DNA from: Brachynemurus nebulosus
Taxonomy: Eukaryota; Arthropoda; Insecta; Neuroptera; Myrmeleontidae
Length of the DNA: 64,000 bases
Direction: 5' to 3'
Assembly (NCBI GenBank): GCA_035578155.1
Contig: JAPWDM010000005.1
Span: forward strand, 28,574,108 to 28,638,107
Positions 46,421 to 59,271 of this stretch are shown piece by piece (position 1 is the stretch's first letter; every line of letters starts with the position of its first letter). Below the pieces are notes generated by a model, which was not told the origin of the DNA, ran no database searches, and saw nothing but the letters and a program-made list of their open reading frames with translations. The translations under genes and the position numbers were made by a program.

Positions 46421-47296
46421 CCCTTTATGGGCCACTGTAGTCAAATGGCTACGTGAACTTTAATTGTAATTTTTATTGTATTATTAAGAATTATACATTT
46501 AAACTAGCATACAAGCCATTATAAATTTACTAAAAACTTATACTGTTGCCAATTGAATACACTGGCTTAGATAAATAATTTTTAAATATAACCGTTATGA
46601 ACAATTCTTAGCCATATGGATACATTGGACTTTAATAACATTGTTCATTTTTGGAATATGAGACGTGCGGTTTACTCACTATAGCAAATTTTATGGTAAA
46701 CCCTGTGATGTGGCTATTTTACCACCAGATGTATCCGATGTATCAGATTATTCTGAGTTAGATAATGTGGACACAGAAATGCTAGCATCAGAATCAGATT
46801 TTGAAGAACCTTATTATAAGAGTCACAAACGTTCGTAATCTAGCTTATTGTCACAAAAAGATAACTTTATACATCATTGGCCGGTTTATATCAATAAAAG
46901 TCGATGATATCATTATAAAAATTCATTCACGAGATTAAAATGTGTAAAATGTGATACACGACTTCATCTCACCAAAACAAACAAATATTTTATTTCATTT
47001 CATCAGTAATAAATTGTAATATTATTTCTGCTTGTAAATGAATAAAAGTGTTTTGCAGAAATAGATAAACATTCTATTTCTGTTGAAACGTTTGTTATAT
47101 TCAAAAGCCAGTGTAGCCATATAGCAACATTTTACATAAAAGCAAGATTTACAGATAAAGGCCAATGTATTCATATGAATACGAAAGTAAAAACCAATTT
47201 CCATACATTTCCCTGGTAAATACATGATAGAATTTCAATATTTCTACAAAAATCATACTTGTACAATTGTTAAAAATAGTCATGGCCCATAAAGAG
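46421..47296 (+). mobile_element. piggyBac-like element, internally deleted
   Basis: TTAA flanks both ends (46417-46420 and 47297-47300). The left end CCCTTTATGGGCCACTG matches the complement of the right end CTCTTTATGGGCCATG, with one change in the diagnostic CCC. Subterminal motifs of the form AGCCATAT.G..ACA.TGG recur on both sides. The remnants of both ends of a piggyBac transposase lie inside in the right order. Confidence 0.85.
46658..47009 (+). pseudogene. piggyBac-like transposase remnant (N-terminus plus C-terminal zinc finger)
   Basis: It starts MRRAVYSL at 46658, shifts frame, and continues KFYGKPCDVAILPPDVSDVS with DYSELDNVD and SESDFEEP to a stop at 46836. This is the acidic N-terminal region seen before the DDE core in piggyBac transposases. 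From 46908 a second frame reads YHYKNSFTRLKCVKCDTRLH with LTKTNKYFISFHQ and two stops, matching the C-terminal cysteine-rich domain (C-x2-C..LH..FxxFH). The catalytic DDE core between them is deleted. The protein cannot work. Confidence 0.7.
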
Positions 47297-47300
47297 TTAA

Positions 47301-48497
47301 TAATAGGATAATATAAGCCTTTTACTTTCTATATATAACAACGACAACAACAACACTGTCTTTTAAATTGCGTACGATCCGACACTGACTATTACAGTAT
47401 GGTTAAGTGCGAATAGACTACCTAATGCGATAACAGAAATGACAAATTCATAAGGAATTCGTTGTTAAGACAACGAAGTTTTAAAAACTGATAAGTGATA
47501 ACTAATCATGAGCGTAGTCATTTTTGACTGACAATAATTATACTGTTTTGGATTTGTGGTAGTTATGTATCGTTAAACTTTGAATCTTAAGCCAGTTGAA
47601 TGAATATAGATATTTTTAACACCATTTCTAAACGTTTGGACTTATTGATTCCCCTGCAAAGAGAATATGGTTTGGTGATAGCAGTTAAGGAAACCGTATC
47701 CTAGAGATCAGAAATAAATTTTTAATGGGAAACCTGTTAATAGTTTGCAAAAATGTACAAGGTAATAAGTAATTATACTTTCGTCATTGACGACAAACAA
47801 AGATTTGATAAAAAAAATTTTTTAATTTAAAAATATAATTAATGATGTTATAATTAATTTGTCTAATTTCGTAGAAAAACGATTATCTTTAATATTTAAC
47901 TTTTAAAATTTAATAATAAATTTTCGTTTATTTTACATATTATTTTTAAACTTCCAAATGGCTACATTTTAAAGTAGGTATCCACTCTTGAAACTTTTTT
48001 CTTCTATAACATATACGCCTCAATAAACTCAATGTTTGTGTCATTTATTATTAATTTTTTATGTCTTTTTTTTCTCAAATTTATTCTTTCCACAATATTA
48101 GATAATTACAAAATACGGAAATTTTAAACTTGAAAAATATAAAATTAACTTTTTAAAATAAAAACAAAAAAAGGAAAAACGTAAATTATATAACAATAAC
48201 ACAATAATGAAAAATACTTTGCATGCTCTAAGCTCTCGAATATTCTCGAAGATATAGATCAAACAGTCCGTAACACAGCTCATGTTTAATAATTAAGTCG
48301 TCATTTAATTAAAAGAGAAAAAATATATTTAGGAAAAAAAAAATACTGACAATGAGTAAAAAAAAAGTTATTTTTTGAAGTATCTATTTTTGAAGATGTC
48401 TCTCGGGTACACCGAAGCTTTTGTTAATTATTATTTTTGTACTAATTTGGAAAAATAATGAAAAATTTAAAAAAAGAAAAATTAATTTGCCCGTGTA
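47301..48497. other. AT-rich sequence without recognisable gene
   Basis: No credible ORF, RNA gene or transposon end was seen. Confidence 0.45.
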
Positions 48498-49610
48498 GGG
48501 TTGACCGGGGTAATTGTGAATTGGGGCAATTGTGAACGGCGCCTATAATTTCTAAACTAACATTAATATTGTTAAAAATCAACTCAATATGTTTTTCTTT
48601 CCTTTCTTAATATGCTATTAAAATTACATAACAATTCTCCAAGTATTAATTAGTATCTTTTTGAAAAAACCCTTGCAAAATTTTATGTATCTTACTTCGA
48701 CCAATCCTCAAAAAAAAATTTTTTTAAATACATTTTCTTTTTTTAAAAGGTAAGAAATGGTTAAAACTACTTTTACAGAAGTGGTCTAAGCCCTGAGAGG
48801 GTCCCTTATTAATTGCTAAAGAAATTGGACAATTTATCACCAATTCACAATTACCCCATGATTTTAAAATTGTGGGGTAATTGTGAACGCCATTCACAAA
48901 TGCCCCCATTCGGTCAAAAATTTCAGTAGTGTCCATTTCAGAGTTGAAAATGTTGGTGAAGGTGCTGGTGACCTTATTGTACAAGTTTCCGTTGTACAAA
49001 CAACAGAAAAAAAAATGTTGTTTTTTATTTATGTAAACTAAATGTATTTCCTTGAAAAAGTCTTATTTTCCTTTTGTTTTTGTATGAATACATGGAATTT
49101 TTTGATTTTTTATATGATAAAATGACAAAATATCATCAAGATATCATTTTTAGCTTGTAATAAATTTGTTCCTACAATTTCTGTTATTTTTCTTTAACCT
49201 TGATTTTTTGTAGAAATTTGAGGTATGCGTAACTTGCATTAAACAAAGAGAAATTGTGACCACTAGAGTATGATGAAAAATTTGAAAGTGGAGTAAATGT
49301 GAAGAATTTGAGGTGGGCTTTACTCTGACGTACCACACTTCTCTTGTAATCCATTTTAAATAATTTTTCTGATGGCATTCACTTTTACCCCGAAATTCAT
49401 AAGATTTGCAAAACCGCACCGGGGAAATGTGAATGGCTTATAAAATTTTTATTTTTCATACGAATTTGCTTAAAATTTGTGTGGTGCATCCTGAATAATG
49501 TAGAATTAAAAATAATTCAACCATAATGTGATATATAAAATAAAAAATACTTAAAACGACGCTTTTATCTCAACTCATGAAAATCCATTCATAATTACCC
49601 CGGTCAACCC
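48498..49610. mobile_element. TA-flanked DNA transposon with reiterated GGGGTAATTGTGAA motif
   Basis: The ends GGGTTGACCGGGGTAATTGT and the complement of ATAATTACCCCGGTCAACCC are inverted and flanked by TA (48496-48497 and 49611-49612). The terminal motif recurs inside at 48840-48890 in both orientations, and in altered form near 49420. Minus-strand ORFs of 64-91 residues overlap it, but none shows a transposase motif. TA flanks and the scattered motif suggest a pogo-like or other Tc1/mariner element. Confidence 0.75.
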
Positions 49611-51436
49611 TATATCTAGAGGTGATATAACGGGTGTATAATCATTGTTTATCGCTATCGAATATTATCAATTGGCTACTTGTAATTAGGGCAGTATTCT
49701 GAAATTTCCAGTAGGACATATTTATATGTATGAAGTTGTCGTTATTCTAATGAGACATCAATTACGCCTTGGCGAAATGAATCGAAATAGTCTACGCACA
49801 GTACTCGGTCTACCAGTATAAATATATCTACATAGTCAGTCTACATCATACAGAATGAATCGCAAATTCTACCTCAAAATAAAACTGAAGATAGGCCATA
49901 ACAAACTGAACAAAAGATTGAAGACTGCACTGCCGGCTCGGTATAATATAGGTAATATAAAAGCAGTACGTCGACTTTCGCCGTTCTATTGTATTGTTCG
50001 AAATTTATTGCCTTAAAAAACATTGGAGCAAGTGCGGATAGACTTTCGAACGTTTAACATCGAATATAAAGGAAACAAGCTTATCACTTTAAAATTGATT
50101 ATCTGAGAATCATATTTTTTGGAAACACCATTGCGGTGGACACGATTAGGTACTAAAAAATTATCAATCCGATCAATACCAAATTTATATTATTACTGAT
50201 TTATTATGATAATAGCTATAGTTATTAATCCAAGGATTTTAAATTTAAGCATTTTAATAGACAGTATCGCTCTTTTAAAAACTATTATTGTTTTTTTTTT
50301 TTTTATCGTATTTATAGACAGTTAAATGTTGAGATAATGATATTATTAACCACAGATGAGACAGATCAAGCCTACATACAAAAAAGTGTGAACCGAAAGT
50401 TGCAGTAAGTAGCAATTTATACTGCTTACTGATTAGTCGTCCATCGGCTCTTCAAGCGTACACATTCATTGTTAAGTCGTGGCCACAGTGGTGGCTGTTC
50501 ATTGTTACATCACTAGTAGCAGGTATATGTCCATGGTTGTTCTAGTATACGTATGCATTCTCACCTTGGACCATCGCTACATACATACAGAGTATTACAC
50601 ACACAAACATCCACTACTTTACACATACCAACAAAAACTCTAAATACGTATATAACCTTCCACCTCTTTGTCAAGTCTGATGACGTAAAATTCTGATTGC
50701 AGTCGGGATGCTAACTATCGTAATAGTAGTTTGGCCCCTTGTTATTAACAAATCAAAGATGAATTTTATAACATTAACATCGATATAGAAGAATATGAAT
50801 GGAGACTATTTTTAAGAGAGAGAGACAAGATATAATATAATATGATATATTAGAACGAATACGTAGATTCCTTTGAATGTGGCACAAAAAATAAGACTTG
50901 GGGGCCAAGTCTTGAATTCAAATATCACATAACACATGTGGAAAAATGAAGTCATGTGAGAAATTAATACATTTTGTTCCATTTGGAAGTCTTGAATATT
51001 TTATCACAAAATCTTAAATGGTTATTATTTTCACAGTGATATAATATCAACAAAAATATAGCCACATCTATATAGGTAGTGCTATTTTGTTTTCACATGT
51101 GATACCAATTAATTTTTTAACTAAAGTCCAAATATTATCAGCAGATTTTTTGAAAACTTAGGCCTTTTCGTAAATATTAAATTATTACATCTCAAATCTA
51201 TTAAATTTAGTAAAAGTTTACTCAATTTTAACCAATTATTTTTTAAAAATTTGGACGTTTTGAACATTTATTTAACATTTATTGTTAGTCTATTGGTGGT
51301 GGATGTAGATCTAGATTTTAGACCCTCTTATTGTATTAATTCCTTATGCTTAACCATATCGTACTTTTAAACGAACTGCAGACCAAAAACATCCAATAAA
51401 TCTAGATAAATTTCATAAAATTATTTTCTATATACT
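49611..51436. other. AT-rich sequence with repeat F copy 2
   Basis: Repeat F lies at 50351-50462 (CACAGATGAGACAGATCAAG; partner at 35079). Nothing else was recognised. Confidence 0.45.
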
Positions 51437-51735
51437 TATAGGGTGTAAAACAAATAGCTCTCGTCCTTTTGTGGGGTGACTCATAGCACCCTGTGTACAC
51501 TAAAACCCCAGGAATTTTTTCGGAATTAACAGTCGTGTCACCCCTCAAAAGGACAAGAGTTATTTCCTTTACCCCCATATATATAATATATACAGGGTGT
51601 AAAAGAAATAACTCTTATTCTTTTGAAGGGTGACGCGACTGTTAATTCCGAAAAAATTCCTGCTTTTTTAGTGTCCACAGGGTGCTATGAGTCACCCCAC
51701 AAAAGGACGAGAGTTATTTGTTTTACACCCTGTAT
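51437..51735. mobile_element. head-to-head dimer of a ~140-bp MITE
   Basis: The two copies (51437-51574 and 51591-51735) are inverted and separated by 16 bp of ATATATAATA-type sequence. Each copy has its own inverted ends: GGGTGTAAAACAAATAGCTC with TCGTCCTTTTG, against CAAAAGGACAAGAGTTATTT with CCTTTACCCC. The related single copy is at 1603-1712. Confidence 0.75.
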
Positions 51736-52129
51736 ATAAAACGCAGTATCTATCAGGAAATTTTCTTTAGAAGTTTCTTCCGATTTTGTTGCTTGAATAA
51801 AAACTTTATACAATTTTCTTCAAAAAATTTAGAAAATATATAAGAGAATTTTATTTTACCTGCGTGAAACGCTTCTAAAAGATCAAATTAGTCCCTGAAG
51901 TTTGGAGTTTCAGAGGATTTTTGCGAAAATTCGTACATTGTACGAATAATCTGTACCTATAATTATTAGTAATATCAAATAATAATTGAATGAGACTAAT
52001 TATAAAAGAATATTTAACATAAATATGAAGCATACGTTTACTAAAATATTTGATGAATTAACAAAAGTTTTCAAAATTTAAATTAATTATAATGTTATGT
52101 ATCTCAATGGAACTGTTTTATAACTATAG

Positions 52130-52456
52130 GTATAGACAAAAATTGAAAAATCGAAATCTAAACCAACGGCGATAATTAGATGAAACATATAGGAATTTTG
52201 CGCTATTCTCGCGCTGGACATAACTGCTATTAAAACCTTTCCAACATCTATAGTTTCCCGGAAAATCGAAAAAATTCATTTGATCAGCATATACAGACAG
52301 AAATTGAAAATGTCGAAATCTAAGCCAACGGCGATAATTAGATGAAACATATATAGGAATTTCGCCATAGGTTAAGATTTCTACATTTCCATTTTTTGTC
52401 TATATACCTTTAAGCTGGTCAATTGAATTTTTTTTGATTTTCCGGGAAACTATAGA
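52130..52456. repeat. paired direct and inverted repeats
   Basis: A 75-bp direct repeat (52130-52202 and 52290-52365: CGAAATCTAA.CCAACGGCG then ATAATTAGATGAAACATATA) is interleaved with an inverted pair (CTATAGTTTCCCGGAAAATC at 52249 and its complement ending 52456). Confidence 0.7.
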
Positions 52457-52848
52457 TGAAAAATTTTATAAGTGAAATATTTAGTTATTTTATTAAACAA
52501 TATTACTTGCACTAAACCCGAACACAACCCCAGTGTTGCCCGTGTCCCGGCTCGAATACTTCTGATGTTACTAAAATTGATAGCCACCTCATTCAGTCAC
52601 GCGAGTCAGAAAATCTGTCCCCACCGCGTCAATTATTTAATTGATTGGCAATCAATTTCAGCAAAGTTCGCAAATTCCACAATAATTTCGAAATTTGCCC
52701 TACAAAATTATTGTGTATAAATGCGACGCCTATATACAGGCGGTTCGCTTCTCAACATTTATATTTAACACGTATTCTACGTGATCTGTACGTGTTAAGT
52801 ATATTTTCACAGTATTACGCAAGAATTTCAAGACTTACTCTTTGTTAA

Positions 52849-53773
52849 CCCTAGAATCATACGTACACGTCAAAACGACGAATGAACTTCTCTACCTGCT
52901 CCAATACTACAACTTGCCGGTACCTGCTTGCTGTGAGATTTCTGTTATCTAATTTATTTATTGTTATAACACATAAGACGTATTTATTTTGTTTATAGTC
53001 ATTGTCGTTTTGTTTGTATTAAAATAGTGTCCGTCAAAAGGACGTCGATGTATGATTACGCGATGTTTTTTTTTTTTAAAGATTTTGTACTTCACATATA
53101 AAAGTTTTCCTAATTTTTCTAAAATTTGTTAAAGATATGCATGTTATAATTAATTTGTTCAATGATTATGATAATGTGAAAGATGATTACAGCTGTTTAA
53201 CTTATAGAGACGACATAATACTGAAGTTTGAATATACTGAATCGAAAACTAAAGAATGCGTTTCGAATGACTTAATAAAAGATTAACAATTTATTTTGTG
53301 GAAAATATTTTAATTTTTATTATTTTTTGAGATCTTATTCGAAAAATTACTAACAAATTTTAGAAAATTTACAAATGTGCCTAATGGGGAAATAACTACA
53401 TATCTATAGGAATATTTATGACTGAGAAATTTCACATTCTGTAAAGTCACACATGTCCACTGACTCATAATAGTTCATAAATTAATTATTTGAAACACAT
53501 GTTTTATGATACAATTGATGTATTTATCTATTTTATAATTTTTATAATGAAAATATGCTTTGATAAAAAGATTAAAAAAATTAATAAATATTTACATTAA
53601 GAAATTTTTCCAAATCCAATTTTTTTAAATATTTTGTTCGCTTTTGTAGTATTGTTATGTAAAAAAAATGTTTTTTGCAAATAAACTCTAAAACTCTCCG
53701 TAAAAAGTCCATCCGTCAAAACGACGTCGATGTATGATTAACGTTTCTCGTAGACCAACGTATGATTCTAGGA
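52849..53773. mobile_element. piggyBac-like non-autonomous element
   Basis: The ends CCCTAGAATCATACGT and the complement of ACGTATGATTCTAGGA are 16-bp inverted repeats flanked by TTAA (52845-52848 and 53774-53777). CCCTAGAA resembles the terminus of classical piggyBac. Subterminal motifs (C)CGTCAAAACGACGTCGATG recur at both sides. A 49-codon ORF at 53137-53286 (MHVIINLFNDYDNVKDDYSC start) is not recognised as a transposase part. Confidence 0.8.
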
Positions 53774-56150
53774 TTAATATCATATGTGGTATGTGAAATT
53801 GCAAATGTGACAAAAATAACAATAATGAAATTGTGATATCCGTAGCTCATTTTCAAGACTTGGCCTCCTGATATGTATAAGATCGAATCCTACAAAAAAT
53901 TAAGTTTTAAACAATATTAATAAACGTAATACTTAATAAATATAATATTTTCGTAAGTAAATATTGTATTTATTAATTAGTAAATACAACCATTTGTAGT
54001 GAAAATTTGTTTATTTTACTAAATATTTCATTTAAAAAACAGATTAATAATAAGCGGGAAAATACCAATTTTGGCATTACACAAAGTAAAGAAATTACCG
54101 AAAAAGGAATTATGTACTCTAAGTAAATAAAGAATTCGTTTTTTATTTAAAATATGTGATAATAACAACATAAATTTTAAAAATGTTGTAAAAAATAAAA
54201 TTATGTAAAAATTAAAATATAGGTTAAATTGACACATCATTTCAGTGGCATCTTTTATGTAAAATTAATGGGCATATAAAAATTTAGCTTCAAGATTATG
54301 TATTTTGTGGGTATTTATTTATTTATTAATAAAATGACAATTGAATAACTGTATAGTTTTATTTATGTTTGTGTCTAACCTTATCAAGAAGATGTCTTAT
54401 TATTGGTGTAATACTATAAACCAAAACGTAATATTTTTACAAAAATTGTTATAAATTGTAAATAATCGAGTAATTTAAACAATTTTTGTTTTCAATTTAT
54501 GGTAACTTATAATAATATTTAAACACTGTTAAAAAGTCAATGATTTAGTAGACCATTTAAAATTCGAAGAATTAACTGATAAAATAGTCGAACAGCATTC
54601 TTAAGCAGTGAATTATTGATTCAAATAAAACAGATTTTGAAAATAATTAACAAATTGTTTATGTTTTTATATAGAAATCACAATTACAATAAAAACATAT
54701 TAAATACAAACATATATTGTTTTAAAAGCAATGGTAATGTTTCAACTACATTAAAACCATTACTGTTGATTTACAAAATGACGTCATTCATAATAAGCAC
54801 ATTAACATTCATAATATGTTTATCAGTATTTTGGAAAATGCTCCTTCCTTTACAATATTTATATACCTTTTCTTCTTCCATGAACATTAAATAAAAACAT
54901 TAAATATTTTATCACCAGAATTGTGAAAAATTGTAGCTACTGGCTATGAAATCCTGACACAATGCGTGTTTAACACACACTTGATGAATTTTTTATTCCT
55001 ATGTTATTAGCTACATTTAATTTTACATTTTCAAGTATTCCATCTTGCCTGCGTAAGAAGACAAAGCAGCAAATACACGTATGGTTATGAAAACTTGAAC
55101 AAATCCAATAGTAAGTATATAATGGAATTATCTGTTGACTTGCAGCCGTCAACAAATTGACAATGACTAATTGAATGTCAAAATAGTTGCGACGACATCA
55201 CTTGAAACATTCACATCCACCAATCATAAGATTTGCCTATTATGAATGTGACATATTTGAGAAATCTCAAAATTCATTTAACACAAGCGTGTTTGTGTGG
55301 CTTGTTATAATAAAATAATAATATGGAATATCAGTGGTAAACATCGGTGCTACTTATAATATTAAACCTATTGAATACTACGTATACCGGGCAGATGCGA
55401 ATAACTATGCTCCCAAGTTGCACAGGTACCTGAAGTTGCGATTCCTCGTATACCTACTAGTGTCTCCTATTGAACGTAAATAGAAATGGGCAAAGATCGG
55501 TAATGTTCACCTATCAGCAAATTATTTTGTTTTGTCTCATTTACGTGCGCCCTGTAAAACAAAACAATTTAACATTTATTGACAAGAGTGTCAACTGAAC
55601 TATTCGTGAAAAAAAGGAATACCGTGGTTCATGCGGCGCCTCAAGACAATATGCTCACCAATAATTCAAAAATGCGTCGAATCTTTACTCGTATAAGTAC
55701 AATAAAGATTGCTTGAATAAAAACTTTTAATTTTTACGGTTCGCCTATAGGTGAAAAATGGTTAGGCTATACAAACCTCTTTTAAGAAAGATGAAAGATA
55801 CGTTAAAAATGGCTTCAAGTCCTTTCTTAAGTAGTTAGGAAACATATGTTTTTATTCAACCAAAATTAGAAATAAATGCGACGGATAATATGATATCTCT
55901 ACTAATATAATAAGGAGAAAAAATTTTTTTAAGTATGCCCGAAGTAAACTGAAAAAGTAACATTGATTGCCGAAAAATATGCATACCTTAGTAATTTAAA
56001 TAACACGTAGGTAATTTATAGTAATTTGCAAAAATTAAAACCATGGGAGCATACCTTTTGAGATCGTATAATAATATTTTTGGCAAATAAACAAATTATG
56101 GAAGTTTGACAAATTAATTCTTCCGATTACAAATGTTCATTGCACATATA
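53774..56150. other. AT-rich sequence without recognisable gene
   Basis: A GTGCGTGT-type palindrome relative lies at 54957-54998 (AATGCGTGTTTAACACACAC with TTGATGAATTTTT). No gene was recognised. Confidence 0.45.
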
Positions 56151-57374
56151 CACAGAATACAGAACGAACGGTAGTATCTCTATACTACTGAAACCAGTGT
56201 AACGCCAAAGGACAGAAATATGCCACCACTATGTTATATATGTGCACGCGGAGTTGTGTGCGGTACACAGTGGTCTGAAAAATCATTCTAGCACGACAAA
56301 AATAAAAAAAATTTTGTCGCGAATTCTAATGATCATTACAGTGTCTTATTGTCAAATGGTTAAACTAACTTTTTTCAACCATTATTTATCCAAGAAGGTC
56401 AAAACCTGTTGTTACGGCAATAATAAAGTTGTTCTTTTATTAGTTGTGAATGATAAAGTGGCATGAGGCTGTTTAAAGAAATATTTGTTTTTATTTTTTT
56501 TTTTAGTATTCCGTTGGGTAAGATGGTGGAATCTATTTATTGTTAATATTCGTACATTCTTAGAGTATTTTGATGTGCATTTGGTTTATTTTAACAGTTA
56601 GGATATAAGTGGCAGCTCGTTGAAGATTTGTTGTTTTTTCACTTTAAAAAAACAAAGAAAGAAATTTTTACATAAGCTTTTAAAAAGTGTTTTAAGAGGT
56701 TTGAAATTCTAGTTTTGATTAACTTATTCCTTATAGCATAATTAAAAAGGTGAAATAAGTTTTATATTCGTCGGTGTCCGTCCGTAAATTTCACAGCTCA
56801 GTAACCAATGCCGCGAAAGTTGGAGTCGCGATATTTTGATTTTGTTTAATTTCTTGATTTTAATATTATGACAATTTTTATATTATTAATTAGCATCCAA
56901 TTAACTATAAAATAACAGTATCACTTACTATTTCCGAAAAAAGTAAAAAATTGTGAAAAATCTTCAAATAAATGGTTATTAGCCTATGATTTTCAGACGT
57001 TTTTGAAATTATTTCCTCAAAAACGAGTACGTATTTCGTAAAATTTTTTCTTATATTTTTCCCAATTTGTAAGATAAAAAAAAAGCTATTAAGCCAGAAA
57101 AAAAATTTTGTCGCGCTAAAAAAATTTTTCAGACCACTGTGCGGTAGTGCGATAGATGGTTGTGTGTATTAGTGTTTTGCATACGCATATAACATAACAT
57201 GCATGTGGCATACATCATGTACGTGATGTATGTATACCATCAACACAACGGCAACAATATGATAATAATTGAAACACACCCATTGGTAGCTAGTAAGTGA
57301 ATGCCAACATAGTTCTGTAAAATGCACATACTTGCCCATAAGTGATTGCAGAAAAGAGATAGTTATATTCCTTC
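56151..57374 (+). repeat. family C repeat, copy 2, split by a different insertion
   Basis: Its halves (56151-56265 and 57140-57374) match 34024-34117 joined to 34830-35074. At the position of the 34 kb hAT insertion this copy is uninterrupted (TGTTATATATGTGCACG). Confidence 0.85.
56266..57139. mobile_element. DNA element with CAGTGGTCTG ends (hAT-like)
   Basis: The ends CAGTGGTCTGAAAAAT..TTCTAGCACGACAAAA and the complement of TTTTGTCGCGCTAAAAAAAT with TTTTCAGACCACTG are inverted for about 40 bp. TGCGGTA flanks both sides (56259-56265 and 57140-57146), a 7-8-bp duplication. The 34 kb family C copy supplies the empty site (TATGTGTTAGTGCG). The body has no transposase motif. Confidence 0.78.
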
Positions 57375-58135
57375 TTATGTTCTATGCACATATGTGTTTA
57401 TAAGAGGTACATTTATCCTTATCACATATGCTTAATACACATGTGGAATCAGTGTACACATTTAATTTGTACTGTTAGATTAATTATAATTATACTTAAA
57501 GAATCATACAGAAATACGGGAGATTTTCTAAGTGTAAGAATTTATAATTAGTTAATATTTTAACAATTGAGTTGAAACTGTTATTATAATTACTACTGAT
57601 TAAATTTCTCCTTGAGATTCGAATGTGAAATAAGTCAAATACATACAATATCAATATCAATTTCATAAAAGAGATTTTATAGAGTCCTTAACGTAACCCC
57701 TTAAGCAATATTAAATTATTTTATAATTTAAAATCGTATGAGTGTTTGAAAATCCTATTATTTTAAAATATCAATGTGAAGTAACTCTCGCAAGAATTTC
57801 TCACAAAAGTTCTGGTAAACTTTGTCTCAAATCTACACCCCTGCTTAAACATTTATGAATTTTTTCAGTTTTTCTGAGCGATTATTTTCATTATATGGAT
57901 TTTAAGTTTCCCTCCGACCTCTTGAAATGTATAAAAAATTCATTAATAATATTGTTGAATTTGTGCTTCCAAAAGCTTTCCCCTAACACCTTATATAACA
58001 GTCGCGAAAGATTTTCTTTATTACTTTGGGATATGTAAAAAATTGTAAACTTCAAAGTAAAACTAAACCATCAGGTGTCCGCCAAAGTTGGTAAGTTCCG
58101 AAAATCACCCCTATAGATGTCAATATTTGATTTCG
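57375..58135. other. AT-rich sequence, nothing recognised
   Basis: No repeat boundary or credible ORF. Confidence 0.45.
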
Positions 58136-58327
58136 TTACACTTGGTCCGAAATGATAACTTCATGTGCACCGTTTTGACGAAGCACTTTGTCAAGTGACG
58201 GATCTCCACGGTTTAGGTAGTTGTCACGACTAATGAAACAAGAATCGAAGTTGCTAACCAGTGCAGATATAATAAACTCAAGGTTTTTCAAAGAATTGTA
58301 AATAAAAACTTCGAACTTTCGTAACAA
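58136..58327 (-). CDS. possible C-terminal exon or remnant, unknown family
   Basis: The minus-strand frame ends NLEFIISALVSNFDSCFISR, DNYLNRGDPSLDKVLRQ, NGAHEVIISDQV and stop. Composition is more balanced than in chance ORFs. Upstream on the same strand a TTATTTTTAG acceptor-like site precedes it by about 40 bp, but an in-frame TGA lies between. An AATAAA lies about 110 bp past the stop. No family recognised. Confidence 0.25.
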   Translation of the reverse strand: MLRKFEVFIYNSLKNLEFIISALVSNFDSCFISRDNYLNRGDPSLDKVLRQNGAHEVIISDQV

Positions 58328-58445
58328 ATTTCATTAAAACTTTATTGAAAATTTATCTAAAAATAAGTTATAAATTATATAAATCACTGGAGAAAATAAA
58401 ATATTTCGATGAAGTATTTAAAATTTACAGCTGAAATGTAATTTG

Positions 58446-58447
<2 letters not shown>

Positions 58448-58534
<87 letters not shown>
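58448..58534. repeat. (TA)n microsatellite
   Basis: About 43 TA units. No family A block lies next to it. Confidence 0.95.
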
Positions 58535-58539
<5 letters not shown>

Positions 58540-59271
58540 GATATATAAGTACGAACATATGTACTAGTTACTATATGTGCTGGTGATTTTATTAGCATTT
58601 AGAAAATTTTATTATCATATGTAAATTTAATATGTGTGACTTACATGTTTAATATATCTTAAAATTTTCGCAATCTTACATTTTACTGGGTAACGTATCA
58701 GTCAAACGTAAATAATCTATGGATAATTGCAGGCAAATTTTTGCATAGATACTTTATATTTGTTACATTTTTAAATGAAAAGGATAAGAGAAACTATAGT
58801 CTATCTGGAGCAAACATGGATTAAAAATAAAACTTGATCACATTTGTCTCCAATGATTCTGGGGTTATCGCTATTTTTTAAATTTTTGAAAATTTAGAAA
58901 TTTCGATTTTTTTCCATTTTCCCGATACTCTAAAAATCGAAGACACTTGGATAGAAGATGGTGTATCATTAGTATCCAAGAAATCATCATTATTTTAAGA
59001 ACAAAATTTTATGTGTCCTTTTCTACGACCACTATTTTCCCGTTTTAAACGGCAACTAATTTCTTCGAAATGGTGCAAAAATAGAGCTTTTAAAAAATTT
59101 CAGTCTATAACGACTTTGTAACAACTTTTTTTCTAGTATTAGCCATCCTCTAAAATGCAATAAATTTTGAATCTTTGTAACTTTTAAACCGAATAATTTC
59201 TTTCATTTGGATTTTTTTAGGTATTATTTTAATTATACGTTATGCTGTATTAGTTACAAACAAATTTTATT
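58535..59271. other. AT-rich sequence, nothing recognised
   Basis: No ORF with motifs and no terminal repeats. Confidence 0.45.
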
